Made by a program: the position numbers and the translations under genes. From Lentisphaeria bacterium (GTDB lineage: Bacteria > Verrucomicrobiota > Lentisphaeria > Victivallales > Victivallaceae): a DNA stretch of 64,000 bases. The stretch covers positions 3,038,001-3,102,000 of the forward strand of contig CP091727.1 in assembly GCA_022009855.1 (NCBI GenBank). Reading direction: 5' to 3'. Under the pieces are notes generated by a model that had not been told where the DNA came from, searched no databases, and saw nothing but the letters and a program-made list of their open reading frames with translations. Every line of letters begins with the position of its first letter. Positions within the stretch are counted from its first letter, which is position 1. Positions 1 to 10,614 of this stretch are shown piece by piece.

Positions 1-1441
1 TCGGGTCGCCGATCTGCACCGCCTGCACCGGGCTGTCCTTGTGCAGCTCTTCACTGGAGAAGGTCGCACCGTGAATGCCGTCCTTGCCGATCCGGCCGCC
101 GCCCATGACGATCAGGTCGCCCGGCTTGATCGATTTGGTCGCGCCGCGGACGCCGTGGACCATCTTCGGCAGCGTACCGACCGTGCCGCAGTAGACCAGC
201 GGCTTGCCGATGTAGCGCTCGTCGAAGTACTCCCAGCCGTTCCCGTAGGGGATGCCGGACTGGTTGCCGCCGTCGATCACCCCTTTGTGGACGCCGTCGC
301 GCAGCCGCCGCGGATGGAGCAGCCCTTCCGGCACATCCTTCTCATCGGTGAACGGCGAACCGAGGCAGTAGCCCCAGACGTTGATCAGGAGGTCGGCTCC
401 CTGGCCGGTGCCGAGCGGGTCGCGGTTGACGCCGACGATGCCGGTCATCGCGCCGCCGTAGGGATCGAGCGCCGACGGGCTGTTGTGGGTCTCGACCTTG
501 TAGACCAGGTCGATCTTGTCGTTGAAGTCGATCACGCCGGCGTTGTCGCTGAAGACCGAGACCAGCCAGTCCACCTTGTCGGCGATTTCGCGGGTGCTCT
601 TCTGAATGAAGGTCTTGTAGCAGGAGACGATCTCCTGCTTTTCGCCGTTTTCGAGATTTTCGTAGTCGATCTTCGCGCTGAAAATCTTATGTTTGCAGTG
701 TTCGCTCCAGGTCTGAGCGAGCACTTCGAGCTCGACGTCGGTCGGATTGTGCCTGAGGCCGTATTTCTCACGATTCTTCGCCTGACGGAAATAGCTTTGA
801 ATCGCCTTCATCTCCTCCAGCGACAGCGCGAGAATTCCCTTGCGGCTGATCTCCAGAAGCTGATCGTCGGGAACCTCCAGATTGTATTCGCGAACTTCGC
901 CGCCCTGACGGCCGTTGACCATCGGCAGGTTGAGCGGAATTCCATTCGCCGCCTCTTCGCCGGAGAGCACCAGCACCGACTGGATCAGCTCGTTGGCAAG
1001 CAGTTTTGACCCGATGGTCTCGGCCTGTTCGCGGGTCAGCTTCGGCCCGTAGAGGAGATATTCGGTCGAGCTGAAGATGTGCTCGTCCTCCCGGAGTTTC
1101 CGGCCGAGGATGTCGCCGACCGCCGCCCGGGCGCTGCGCCCGACGTTGTCGGTGACGCCGGGTTTGAAGCCGACGGCCACGAGGTAGTCACACTCCGGGA
1201 GCGGCTCGAAGTTGTTCGATTTCGCAGCACCGACCCGCCACCCCTGCAGTACGGGGTTGTACAGCAGGGAAGCGACTCGGCGCGCCTCCTCTCCGGAGAG
1301 CGAGGCGCTCACGGTGTAGACGTCGCGGCTCCACACCTTTTCGACCGGGAAGCCGAAGAATTTTGCAATCTGTTTTCTTACGCCTTCGCCGCGCGCGTCA
1401 CTCCACTGCGGAAGCGGCGAAATTTCGATCCGATAATTCAT
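1..1441 (-). CDS. purL: Phosphoribosylformylglycinamidine synthase, PurS-PurL fusion (3' part outside window)
   Basis: Catalyses the ATP- and glutamine-dependent conversion of FGAR to FGAM in cytoplasmic purine synthesis. The frame is open from an ATG at 1441 to the left edge (about 480 residues) with no break. Residues 1 to about 180 resemble PurS-like modules (MNYRIEISPLPQW, then VGFKPGVTDNVGRSARAAVG), and the PurL synthetase part follows with TWSEHCKHKIF, VETHNSPSALDPYGGA and GGGRIGKDGIHGATFSSEEL. PurS is a separate small subunit in Bacillus, so this is a fused large-type enzyme. The start is chosen because the PurS-like domain begins there. The C-terminal part, including any glutaminase domain, cannot be seen. 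Identification is secure from the ATP-site and substrate motifs. Confidence 0.93.
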   Translation of the reverse strand, partial: MNYRIEISPLPQWSDARGEGVRKQIAKFFGFPVEKVWSRDVYTVSASLSGEEARRVASLLYNPVLQGWRVGAAKSNNFEPLPECDYLVAVGFKPGVTDNVGRSARAAVGDILGRKLREDEHIFSSTEYLLYGPKLTREQAETIGSKLLANELIQSVLVLSGEEAANGIPLNLPMVNGRQGGEVREYNLEVPDDQLLEISRKGILALSLEEMKAIQSYFRQAKNREKYGLRHNPTDVELEVLAQTWSEHCKHKIFSAKIDYENLENGEKQEIVSCYKTFIQKSTREIADKVDWLVSVFSDNAGVIDFNDKIDLVYKVETHNSPSALDPYGGAMTGIVGVNRDPLGTGQGADLLINVWGYCLGSPFTDEKDVPEGLLHPRRLRDGVHKGVIDGGNQSGIPYGNGWEYFDERYIGKPLVYCGTVGTLPKMVHGVRGATKSIKPGDLIVMGGGRIGKDGIHGATFSSEELHKDSPVQAVQIGDP

Positions 1442-1552
1442 TGCCAAAAACCTTTCCACATGAACTCACGAGAGATAGCTTCCCCATAATTTACACCCGA
1501 ACCGGACCGGATACAAACGGCGATCTTTGAATATCGGGAAAAACGGCGCAGG

Positions 1553-2705
1553 CTACGGGGTGGTTTGTCGAAGTTCGACGACCGTCCGGTAAAGGGTCTC
1601 CCGTTCCCGGGAGCTCTTTTTCCGCCGCGGGATTTTCCGCATCATGCCAGAATTTCGTCGCCTCCTGCTGGAGTTTCCACGCCGTTTCCGGGCGGCCGAG
1701 CCGCCATTCCAGCAGCGCGCGGGTGGTGGTTACGGAAGCGCGCAGTGCGGGCGAAGCCTCCCGGGGCAGCGAGGCGACGGCGCGGCGGAGCAGCTGCTGC
1801 GCCGCGCGCAGGGCCGCCGGATCCTCCGGCCGGCGGTTGAGCAGAAGATAGCTCATCAGATTGTCCGCATCCGGATCGCCGTTGACCGCTTTGCTGTAGC
1901 GTTCGGCGATTTCTGCGGCGCGGGAGCCGAGCTCAGGGTGGCGTCCGGCCAGATCCAGTGCCGAAAAGTAGAGCCGCACCAGCCGGGGCCTCTTCTCGAT
2001 CTGCGAGAGGATCAGCTGCCACGCCTCGCCGGCGCGCCCGCTGTTCTCCAGCGCGAATGTGCGCAGCCGCAGCGCTGCGGCATTGCCGGGATCGCTCTTT
2101 AAAATCGCCGCGGTTACCTGTTTCATCCGACGGTCGTTGTTCGCCCGCAGCAGCGTCTGGAGTTCATCGAGCTGCGGAGAAATCCGACGCTGGAGCGCCG
2201 CATCGAACTGTTTCGTGCGCCACGCCTCCAGCATTTCACCGAGATCGACCGCTTCCCCGTTCCAGAGAATTTTGCCGTCGGGGTCGATGACGAACGCCAT
2301 GGGATAGAGCAGGCTGCCGTTCATGTACTGCGCCGTGAGTTTCCGCTTTTCGTCGATGCCGAACGGCAGGGAGAAATCGGGAAATGCAGCGAGCAGCTGT
2401 GCGGCATCCGCTTCGCGGTCCGGCGTCACCAACGCGAAGCGGACGCTCCCGGCATAGGTACGCCGAAGACGGTTGAGCAGGGTGAGCGTTTCCGGCGCGT
2501 TCGCCGAGCGGGTCAGCAGAAAGACAACCGCCTTGAGTTCGTCGGTCTTCAGTTCCTCTTTCGCCGGCGGCAGTACCGCCAGCGGAACGCCCCGGATCCA
2601 TTTGACGGCGAGTTCCTCGGCCGGATCGCCCGGGCGCAACGCATACAGCGGCGACGCCGAAAGTGTGAACAGCAGAGAGAGCAGTGTCGGAAGAGATCGT
2701 TTCAT
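1553..2705 (-). CDS. Secreted thioredoxin-fold protein lacking CXXC, with helical repeat C-terminus
   Basis: The N-terminus MKRSLPTLLSLLFTLSASPL is a signal peptide. Residues about 35-165 have the order of a TlpA/thioredoxin fold (LKAVVFLLTR, YPMAFVIDPDGKILW), but the site where CXXC should lie reads SANA, so redox activity is unlikely. The remaining 220 residues are alanine- and leucine-rich helices that resemble TPR-type repeats. The start ATG overlaps the stop of the upstream RND gene as ATGA, so it is probably translated with the efflux genes. The observed frame runs on to 1491, but removing one C from the CCC at about 1609 gives a natural end (ELRERETLYRTVVELRQTTP) at 1553. Role unknown; envelope stress or assembly of the pump is a guess. 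Confidence 0.6.
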
Positions 2706-5700
2706 TTTTTCCTCGTTGGCCCCGGGGGCCGGTTCAGATTTCCTCTTGCGGAAAAGGATGTAGATGGCCGGAATGACGTACAGCGAAAGAATCGTCGAAC
2801 TGATCAGACCGCCGACTACCGCGATGCCGCAGCTGGAGCGGCTCTCGGAACCGATTCCGGTGCCGAACGCCATCGGCGCGATGCCGAGCACCGCCGCGAT
2901 GCTGGTCATCAGGATCGGGCGGAACTTGTTCTTCACCGCCGTTCGCATGGCGGTCGGGCCATCCAGACCGGCCGCGCGCTGAATCGCGAGATCGTCCATG
3001 ATGAGGATGGCGTTGTTGACGACGATGCCGATCAGCATCACGAATCCGAGCAGTCCGAAGATCGAGAGCGGAATTCCCGCCAGATAGAGCGCAAACTCCA
3101 TACCGATCAGCGCCAGCGGCACCGTGAACAGGATGAGCAGCGGGCGCGTCCAGGACTCCATCGTCGCCGCGATCAGCAGGTAGGTCAGCACGACCGCGAA
3201 GAGAATCGCCTGTTCGAAATCGGCGAACGCTTCGTTCATCGTGGTCACCATGCCGCCGAAGCGGAGGCGGCAGCCGGCGGGCAGCTGAGGCGCGACCAGT
3301 GTTTCGGTGGTGTTCACCAGATCCTGCAAGCCGACGCCGGGCGCGGGGTTGGCGAACACTTTCGCCACCCGGCTGCGGTCGGTGCGGTTGATCTGAATCG
3401 GAATCGAAGAGGGGCTGAGTTCCGAGATCGCATCCAGCGCCAGCGGTTTCCCCTCCTTCGAGGCGAAGGAGAGCGCCGGAAGCTGTTCATACCCCTCCTT
3501 CTCATCGAGCTTGACCCGGATGTCGAAGGAGCGTGCGCCGACCTTGTAGCTCCCTCCCTTCAGTCCTTCGACTGATCCGCGCAGCAGCGAGCCGATGGTG
3601 GAGGAGGGCTGTTCGAGGTTCTGGAGCACCGCGCGGCGGGGGTGATCCGGATTTCCGGCTTGCCGAGCCGGACGCTGGTGTCGACATCGCGCGCACTGCC
3701 GCCGGCACGCAGACGGTTGGCGCTGTCCGTCGCGATCTTTTCGATGGTCTCGAGTTTATCTCCGGAAATTTCCAGCTCCATCGAGGCCGCGGAGCCCCCC
3801 ACCAGCGAGGGGATGTTCACCGTTACAATACAGTTTGTAAGTTGACTGAGCTCCTGCCGGAAAAGATCCCGCATCCGGTCGAGCGATTCCGCCCGTTCCG
3901 TCTTCGGCTTGCATACCACGGTGATTTCGGCGAGGTAGACCCCCTCGGTGGCCTGCCCGACCGTGCCCTGAACCTTGCCGATCACGGTGGCGGTCCGCAG
4001 GACGTTCGGCAGCTGTCGGATCCGTTTCTCCACCTGGAGCGTCCGTCTCAGCGTGCTTTCCAGACTGTAGTCGGTGGGATATTCAAGCTTGATGATGAAC
4101 TCCGCCTGATCGTCTTCCGGAACGAAGGTCATGCCGACCCGGGGGGGCGATGTAGAGCAGGGCGAAGAGGAAAAGCGCCAGCGCAGCGAGCACGGTGAGA
4201 AGGCCGTGGCGGCAGACCGCGTCCAGCGACCGCCCGAACCATCCGGCGACGGCGCTGTAGCCCCGGTTCCAGATTCGGGCGAAGAGGTTGTTTTGTTCCG
4301 CTTCCGCCGTCTCCCTCCGCAGAAGCTGCGCGGCGAGAATCGGCGTGAGCGTGAAACTCACAAAAAGGGAAACCAGCGTCGCAATCGTCATGGTTACCGC
4401 AAAGGGAATCAGAAAACGGCCGACCAGCGAGCTCATCGCCGCGATCGGGCCGAACACCACCACGTTGGTCATCGCCGAGGCGAAAACCGGAAGCGCCACT
4501 TCCGCGGTGCCGCGGTCGGCGGCCTGCTTCGGATCATCCCCTCTGCGAGGCGGCGGGCGATGCTCTCGATGACGACGATCGAATTGGTCACCAGCGTACC
4601 GACCGAGGTCCCCAGCGCCAGCAGCGTGAACATGTTGAAGGTGAAGCCGCACAGCTCCATCGCCCAGAAGGAGACGACGATCGAGACCGGCATCGAGATC
4701 ACGACAATGAAGGTCGAACGCACCTCATGCAGGAAGGCGAAGAGAATCAGCGCGGTCAGCACGACGCCGATGAAGATGCTGCTCCAGGCGTCGTCCACCG
4801 AGGCGCGGATGAATGCGCCGGAGTCGCGCACCCACTCAAGCTTCATTCCGCCGGGGAGCCGGTGGCTGCTGTCCAGCTCCCGGACCTCGGCGCGGACCGC
4901 GTCGATCACCCGGACCGCGTTGGCGTCGCCCTTCTTGACGATCTTGAGTACGACGCCGGGGCGGCCGTCGAAGAAGGCGAGCGAGCGCTTCTCCTCGGAT
5001 TCCATTGTGATCTTCGCCACGTCGCGCAGATAGATGCGCCGTTTCTGGAAGGTGCCGATTTCCAGTGCACCGAGATCCTCGAAGTTCCGGAACTCCGAGT
5101 CGTAGGTGACATTCACCTCCTGCACCCCCTGCCGGATGCGTCCGACCGGCACCTTGACGTTGCCTTCAGAGAGTTTTTTGAGCACCTGCACGACGTTGAG
5201 TCCGCAGGCGGAAAGTTTCCGTTTATCGAGGGTGATCCGCAGTTCGAGCGGTTCGCCTCCGGCGATCTGCACTTCGGCAACGCCGGAGATGGTCGAGAGT
5301 CGGTCGGAAAGCTCCTCGTCGGCGTAGTCATAGATCGTATCGATCGGCAGATCGCCGGTGAGCATCAGCGTCACGACCGGAGTGGCGTTCGGGTCGAACT
5401 TCAGAATTTCCGGCGCTTCGGCGGCGGCGGGCAGATCGTTGCGGATCTTGTCGATCCGCTCGCGGACATCCATCGCGGCGATGTCCACCGACTGCCCCAG
5501 CCGGAACTCCAGCAGGATCTGGCAGACGTTCTCCATGCAGGTGGTCTTCATCGTCTTGAGACCGTCGATGGTACCGACGGCGTCTTCGATCCGTTTGGCG
5601 ACGTCGACTTCAATCTCGGCCGGGCTGGCGCCCGGATAGACCGTGGTGATTGTGACGTAGGGAATCTCCACGTCGGGGAAGGCGTCCAGCCCCAGTTGGC

Positions 5701-5788
5701 GGTAGCTGGTCAGGCCGAACAGCACGAGCATGATGATGAAACAGCTCATGGCGACAGGCCGTGTGACGGAGGCGTGACTTAAAAACAT
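2702..5788 (-). CDS. RND-family efflux permease (AcrB/HAE-type), four frame breaks
   Basis: Inner-membrane proton-driven exporter, about 1029 residues after repair, the usual length for the AcrB group. It starts MFLSHASVTRPVAMSCFIIM, with GGAGG just upstream. Visible landmarks are the first helix, the porter segment AFPDVEIPYVTITTVYPGAS, and LGLLGFVMLIGIVVNNAILI (fourth-helix region of the C-half). The frame shifts at about 4545 (one G missing), 4141-4147 (one C extra), 3637 (one C missing) and about 2730 (one C extra). The last repair creates a TGA overlapping the next ATG. It follows its adaptor by 13 bases, so adaptor, pump and thioredoxin-like protein form one transcript. No outer-membrane TolC gene is visible. 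The substrate cannot be told. Confidence 0.85.
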
Positions 5789-5801
5789 AACCCGCCTCCC
5801 G

Positions 5802-6995
5802 TCATTTCGCCGGAGCATCGGGCCGCGGAAGCACCTCGACCGTCTCGCCCGGTTCCAGGAAGGTCTGCCCCTCGATGATGACCGGCTGCTCCTTGAGCAC
5901 TTCCGGGTCGCGGAGCATGGTCCAGCTGCCGTCGACGATTCCGGTCTTCACGGTGATCTCCTCGGCTTTCCGCTCCGGGGTGACCACGAAGACCGCCTTG
6001 CGGTTGCCGGCACGGGTGAGCACCGCTTCGTTGGGGATTCCCCTGCCTTCGACACGGCGGAGAATGAGGTCGATGTCGTAGAGCTGACCGCTGACGAACT
6101 CCAGACTTTTCGGAACCGCGATCTTGACCGTGAAGGTGCGTGACAGCGGATCGACCGCAGGGCTGCGGAACGTAACCGGCAATTCCGCAAGCTCTTTCCC
6201 CGAGGTGGAAAAGATTTTCGCCGTGGTCTTGCCGGGAATGACCCGGCTGTAGTAGTTCGAACTGATCATGGTGACCAGTTGAAGGCGGTCCGGATTCTCG
6301 ATCTTGAGGATGACTGTGCCGTCCTTCACATATTCATCCCGGTCCTTGTCGGTGAGGGTGATGACGCCGGCAAACGGTGCTCGGATGATCGAATCGGAGA
6401 GGCTTTTTTCCGCGATTTCGAGGTGGGCTTTCTCCTGTTCGACCCGGGCGGCGGCATAGCCGGCCTGTGCTTCGGCTTTGGCGATTTCCGCATCGGCCTG
6501 GTCGAAGGAGAGTTTTGCGCGTTCGTAAGCGTCCTGCGAGACCGCCTGAGAGCTCTTCAGCCGTTCGGCGCGGTCGAAGTCCACCTTCGCCTTGTCCCGC
6601 ACGGTCCGGGCCAGATTGAGGTTGATCCGGGCGATGTGGAGTTCCGCCTCGGCGACCTCGACGTTCTGCTTCTGGCTCTTGACGTTGTTCTCGAGGTTGA
6701 TCCGGTCCACCTGGAACAGCAGATCGCCCTTCTTCACCCGGTCGCCTTCTCCGACCGGAATCAGATCGAGATTGCCGCTGGTCCGGCTGGAGATTTCCGC
6801 GGACTCCTGGGATTCCACGTTGGCCTGCACCCGGATTTTCTGGATGAATTCCATCTGTTTCGGCTGCATGGTAACCACTTTGACCGCCGGGCCGTCTTCA
6901 GCCGTTCGGCCGGTGTCATTCCGGTCGCACCCGGCCGGCAGAAGCGTGGCGCAGCAGGCCGCCGCGGCGAAAAGCATGCGAGAAAAACGGTACAT
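5802..6995 (-). CDS. RND periplasmic adaptor lipoprotein (HlyD/AcrA family)
   Basis: Links the RND pump to the outer-membrane channel. It is intact at 397 residues. The start at 6995 (MYRFSRMLFAAAACC) is preferred to upstream codons because AGGAGG lies 7 bases before it. The lipobox LPAGC puts the acylated cysteine near residue 23. There follow the biotinyl-lipoyl half (SGNLDLIPVGEGDRVKKGD), a long alpha-hairpin of about 110 residues (NNVKSQKQNVEVAEAELH onward), the second lipoyl half (SIIRAPFAGVITL) and beta-barrel/membrane-proximal domains. First gene of the efflux cluster. Confidence 0.9.
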   Translation of the reverse strand: MYRFSRMLFAAAACCATLLPAGCDRNDTGRTAEDGPAVKVVTMQPKQMEFIQKIRVQANVESQESAEISSRTSGNLDLIPVGEGDRVKKGDLLFQVDRINLENNVKSQKQNVEVAEAELHIARINLNLARTVRDKAKVDFDRAERLKSSQAVSQDAYERAKLSFDQADAEIAKAEAQAGYAAARVEQEKAHLEIAEKSLSDSIIRAPFAGVITLTDKDRDEYVKDGTVILKIENPDRLQLVTMISSNYYSRVIPGKTTAKIFSTSGKELAELPVTFRSPAVDPLSRTFTVKIAVPKSLEFVSGQLYDIDLILRRVEGRGIPNEAVLTRAGNRKAVFVVTPERKAEEITVKTGIVDGSWTMLRDPEVLKEQPVIIEGQTFLEPGETVEVLPRPDAPAK

Positions 6996-7037
6996 CACAT
7001 CTCCTCCTGATTGATCTCTTCGGAACTCCTCTTCTGT

Positions 7038-7065
7038 AGAGTAAACCATCTCCGGAAAAAGTCAA
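7038..7065 (-). promoter_or_regulatory. Possible promoter of the efflux operon
   Basis: On the minus strand TTGACT (7065-7060), a 16-base spacer and TACTCT (7043-7038) lie 43 bases before the adaptor start. The -35 is good and the -10 is poor. Confidence 0.35.
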
Positions 7066-7189
7066 GCCGGAAACCGGCCTCCCTCTGACTTTTCCCTTGA
7101 ATTTTCCCCGGCGGAACCGCCTGCCCGCCACTCCTGCCGCTCCCATGGGAGAGCGGGGGAGGAAAAGCGGTCATTTTTCCCTTTTCCCA

Positions 7190-7219
7190 TTGGAAAAACG
7201 GACCGGGAAAGTCTATAGT
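7190..7219 (+). promoter_or_regulatory. Possible promoter of mraY
   Basis: TTGGAA at 7190 and TATAGT at 7214 with an 18-base gap, about 50 bases before the mraY start. Weak but correctly placed; this is the only candidate I see in the divergent gap. Confidence 0.35.
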
Positions 7220-7271
7220 ATGAAACAGACTTGAATTCATGCGAATCTTTTAACTTTCAGAGACATCATCC

Positions 7272-8364
7272 ATGCTGTATCTTCTCTCCTTGCTGAGCGG
7301 GGACTTCGGTCCGTTTCGCCTGTTCGACTACGTTACGTTCCGCGCCGGGGGCGCCGCGCTTACCGCATTTCTGCTGGTCGTGCTCCTCGGAGGATTCACC
7401 GCGCGGCAGCTGCGGCGGCTCAACGCGCAGGCCGCCAGCCGCCTCGAAGGGCTCGTCCCGCCGGAATTCATCGACAAGGAGAAGAACCGTACCCCCCTGT
7501 ATGGGCGGAATCCTGCTGATCGGCGCGATTCTGGTCACCGCGCTGCTCTGGAACGTCATGACCAATCCCATCTCCATTACGCTGGTGGTCGCCACCGCCG
7601 CCTTCAGTCTGATCGGTTTTGTCGACGACTTCATGAAGGTGGTTTACAAGCGGCGCGACGGCATTCCGGGCCGGGCCAAGCTCGCCGGACAGTTCCTCGT
7701 CGCCGGACTCGCCGTATGGAGTCTGAGCCGCATCCCCGAGCTTCAGACGCTGATGCGGCAGCTGATGGTGCCGTTCCTCAAGGAGCCGGTCTACACCGGG
7801 TTCTGGACTCTGCCCTTCGCCGTCGTCGTGATCGTCGGGGCCTCCAACGCCGTCAATCTGACCGACGGCAAGGACGGGCTGGCCACCGGCTGCACGATCT
7901 TCTGCACGCTCACCTACGCGGCGTTCGCCTACCTCATGGGCCACCGGATCTTCGCCGGCCACCTCAACATTCCCTACATCATGGGCGCGGAGGAAGCGAT
8001 GGTTTTCGCCGCCTCCGTCTGCGGGGCGTGCATCGGCTTCCTCTGGCACAACTGCCATCCCGCCTCGATGTTTATGGGGGACACCGGCAGCCTCGCCCTC
8101 GGCGGCGCGGTTGGCATGCTCGCGGTGATCGTCCGGCAGGAACTGCTGCTCATTCTGGTCGGCGGCGTCTATGTGATGGAAGCGGTTTCGGTCATCCTTC
8201 AGGTCGCCTCCTTCCGGCTGACCGGGAAGCGGATCTTCCTCTGCGCTCCGATTCACCATCACTTCGAACGCAAAGGGTGGACTGAGACGCAGATCGTCGT
8301 CCGGTTCTGGATCCTCGCCGGCGTCTTCTCCCTGATGGCGCTCGCCACGCTGAAATTGCGTTGA
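7272..8364 (+). CDS. mraY: Phospho-N-acetylmuramoyl-pentapeptide transferase, one frame break
   Basis: Makes lipid I from UDP-MurNAc-pentapeptide and undecaprenyl phosphate at the inner membrane. It is essential for peptidoglycan. Family motifs are all present: SLIGFVDDFMKV (aspartate pair), NAVNLTDGKDGLATG, CHPASMFMGDTGSLALGG and CAPIHHHFERKG, with about ten hydrophobic segments over 364 residues. The N-terminal part (MLYLLSLLSG to KEKNRTP) and the rest (MGGILLIG on) are in different frames, joined at CCCCCC near 7495 by removing one C (TPCMGGILL). Because the protein is essential and every motif is preserved, this break is almost certainly an error rather than a mutation. mraY stands apart from the usual mur/fts cluster here. 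Confidence 0.93.
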
Positions 8365-8428
8365 CGCGGGGGAATTCCCGCCGGTCCGCTTGAAAACAGG
8401 TCGACCATCGTGTATCTTATTGCGAAAC

Positions 8429-9920
8429 ATGGATGGAAACCCTGAGGCGGAGGAGGAGCTTGTCGGCGCAATGCAGACGATTCAGGAACGGATCAAGATA
8501 CATGACCGTCACCAGTTTGAGATTAAACATGTTTATCCGCTGAGCTCGCAGAACGGGCGGGCGCTGCGTTATACGGTGGAGCTTTATCTCTTCATTCCGC
8601 AGAGTCTGGACATCAATCCGGAGAGCCGCCGCAAGGGAGGAGTTCTACCGCGATCTTCAGTCGCGGATCCGCTGGCAGACTCCCGTCTGCCTTCTGGAGT
8701 CGCTTCTGTGCTCCGAAGAATCGATTCTTGCCCGCCTCCGGGCGCGGATGAGCGAGCTGGGACGGCGCCCGGATGATCCGAAGGTGCAGGAGCGGTTTGT
8801 CGATACGCTCAAACTTTGCTGTTCGATCGTCAAGAGCGCATTGCGCGACGAGATTGAATTCTGCTGTGATTCCTGCCTTACGGGCGAACGGATCGACCGG
8901 CTGGAAAACAATACGCAGGAGCTGCTGAGCCGGTTCCGTGGGTTGCGTCCGTTGCTTCAGGTTCCCCATCTTGATCCGCGCTATGCCGAGATTTACGACT
9001 TCGGCGATGAGTACATCAGTCTGGTGGCGGAGTACTATTTCGCCTCGCTGGCGGAGTCCCTCTCCGACACCGGGGAGATCTCCCGGAAATTGCGCAAGGC
9101 GGTGCTCCGGCTGGCCGCAGGTGAGGCGCACTACCGTCGGAAGCGCGGATTTTCTTCGGTCATCTCCGAAAGCGATTCCAATGAGGCTGCCATCTACCGG
9201 ATGCGGGTTCTCAAGAAGATCATGGGCAGCATTCTCTATCTGCGCACCAGCCGGAGCGCGGACGGCCGGTTTGCCGAGGAGCTGCTGACTTCGCTCTCCG
9301 CGGGAGTGGCGATGTTTCTGGCGCTGATGCTTTCGCTGCTCGGGCGGCACCTTGTCGCCGATGTCACCGCCTGGTTCGTGGCGATCGCGGTGATCTGCTA
9401 CATCGTCCGCGATCGGATCAAAGACAGCTGTCGGTTCCGGTTCGTCGGCTGGGCGCGGAGGTTCTTCTTCGATTACAGCACCCGGATCAGCGATGCGCAC
9501 GGTCGCCGGGTCGGCACGAGCAAGGAGCTGTTCAGCTTCATCCGGGAGTCGGCATTGCCGCCGGAGGTCGCGAAACTGCGGGCGAGAAGCCTGGTTGTGG
9601 AGCTGGCCAACGCTCCGGGGGAGAACATCGCCTATTACAAGAAGAAGATCGTGCTGCGCGCCGCCTCCAGTCCGTCTGGTGAGGAGTACAACGGCGTCGT
9701 GGATATTGTCCGGATGAGCATCCGGCATCTGCTCGACCGGATGGATGACCCGATACGGTCGCTGCTGCTGCCGCAATCCGGGGGAGTCCGCCGGGTGAAC
9801 GGGCACTGCGTCTACCACCTGAATCTGGTTCTCCGCTATGCTGCGGAAGGAAATCCGGAGGAGTATCGCAAATTCCGGCTGATCCTCGACCAGAACGGCA
9901 TCGTTCGGATCGAGCAGTGA
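8429..9920 (+). CDS. Membrane protein of unknown function, one frame break
   Basis: About 497 residues once one G is removed from GGG near 8637, which joins SLDINPESRRK to EEFYRDLQSRIRWQ. It has a soluble N-terminal half with many charged helices, then two adjacent membrane segments around 9280-9410 (LSAGVAMFLALMLSLLG and VTAWFVAIAVICYIVRD), then a soluble C-terminal half. No signal peptide. I do not recognise a family. It lies between mraY and mcsA on the same strand with a 64-base gap. An earlier in-frame ATG at 8390 would add 13 residues. Confidence 0.65.
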
Positions 9921-10023
9921 TTTTGCCGGAAGAAATCGCCGAAAAAATCCTTCACCACCCTTGTTTTCTTTTCAAAAGAGTTTACATTGACTTAACCCCC
10001 CTCGGGGGTCAGGAGGTAAATTC

Positions 10024-10614
10024 ATGCTTTGCGACAATTGTAAAAAGAACGAAGCGACGATTCATATCAAAGAGGTGCACGACGGCAAGGTGGTGGCCTC
10101 CAACCTCTGTGCGGACTGCGCACGGGAGAAGGAGGAGAAGGGCGAACTCGGTTCGCTCGGATTCAACCTGGCGGAAGTGCTGTTCAATCTTGGGAAACTG
10201 ACTGAATCGGTGCAGGCGGCGCAGGAGGATCCGACGCCGGAGCCCGCCGCTGATTCCGGGCCGGTTTGTCCCGGCTGCGGCTGGAATCTGGAACGGGTCC
10301 GGGAGTCCGGCGGCCGGCTTGGCTGTCCGGATTGCTACCGGACATTTGCGCCGATGATCGCCGATGCGCTCACCCGGGTGCAGCGTGGACCGGTCCACCT
10401 CGGTAAGCGCCCGCAGTCAGCGGGACCGGGAAATCGGGCTGCGCTGCAGTTCGAAATCGACAAGCTGCGCCGGGAGCTCGACGGACACGTTCAGCGTGAG
10501 GAGTACGAGGAGGCGGCGGTCTGCCGGGATCGGATCGCCCAGTTGAAAGCGGAACTGGAAGCGCGGCCGGAGCCGTCCGGAACCGGCAGAGAGGAGGGAG
10601 GCGGCGATGAATGA
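10024..10614 (+). CDS. mcsA: McsA, zinc-binding activator of protein arginine kinase
   Basis: McsA activates McsB and delivers targets to the ClpC protease in Firmicutes. Four CXXC pairs are visible (LCDNCKK, LCADCAR, VCPGCGW, GCPDCYR), followed by a C-terminal UVR motif with the coiled coil LRRELDGHVQREEYEEAAVC. Intact at 196 residues. AGGAGG lies 7-8 bases before the ATG. The last codons overlap the start of mcsB by 8 bases, as in the Bacillus ctsR-mcsA-mcsB-clpC operon, but no ctsR or clpC is next to it here. Confidence 0.88.
   Translation: MLCDNCKKNEATIHIKEVHDGKVVASNLCADCAREKEEKGELGSLGFNLAEVLFNLGKLTESVQAAQEDPTPEPAADSGPVCPGCGWNLERVRESGGRLGCPDCYRTFAPMIADALTRVQRGPVHLGKRPQSAGPGNRAALQFEIDKLRRELDGHVQREEYEEAAVCRDRIAQLKAELEARPEPSGTGREEGGGDE

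Noticed and set aside
41..1009. Long plus-strand reading frame over the first kilobase
   Set aside because: It is the antisense of an uninterrupted purL frame whose motifs are certain.
1491..3629. A 712-residue fusion of an RND pump end with a thioredoxin-like protein
   Set aside because: Removing one C near 2730 gives the pump a stop (PAPGPTRKK) that overlaps the ATG and signal peptide of the next protein; a signal peptide in mid-protein makes a true fusion unlikely.
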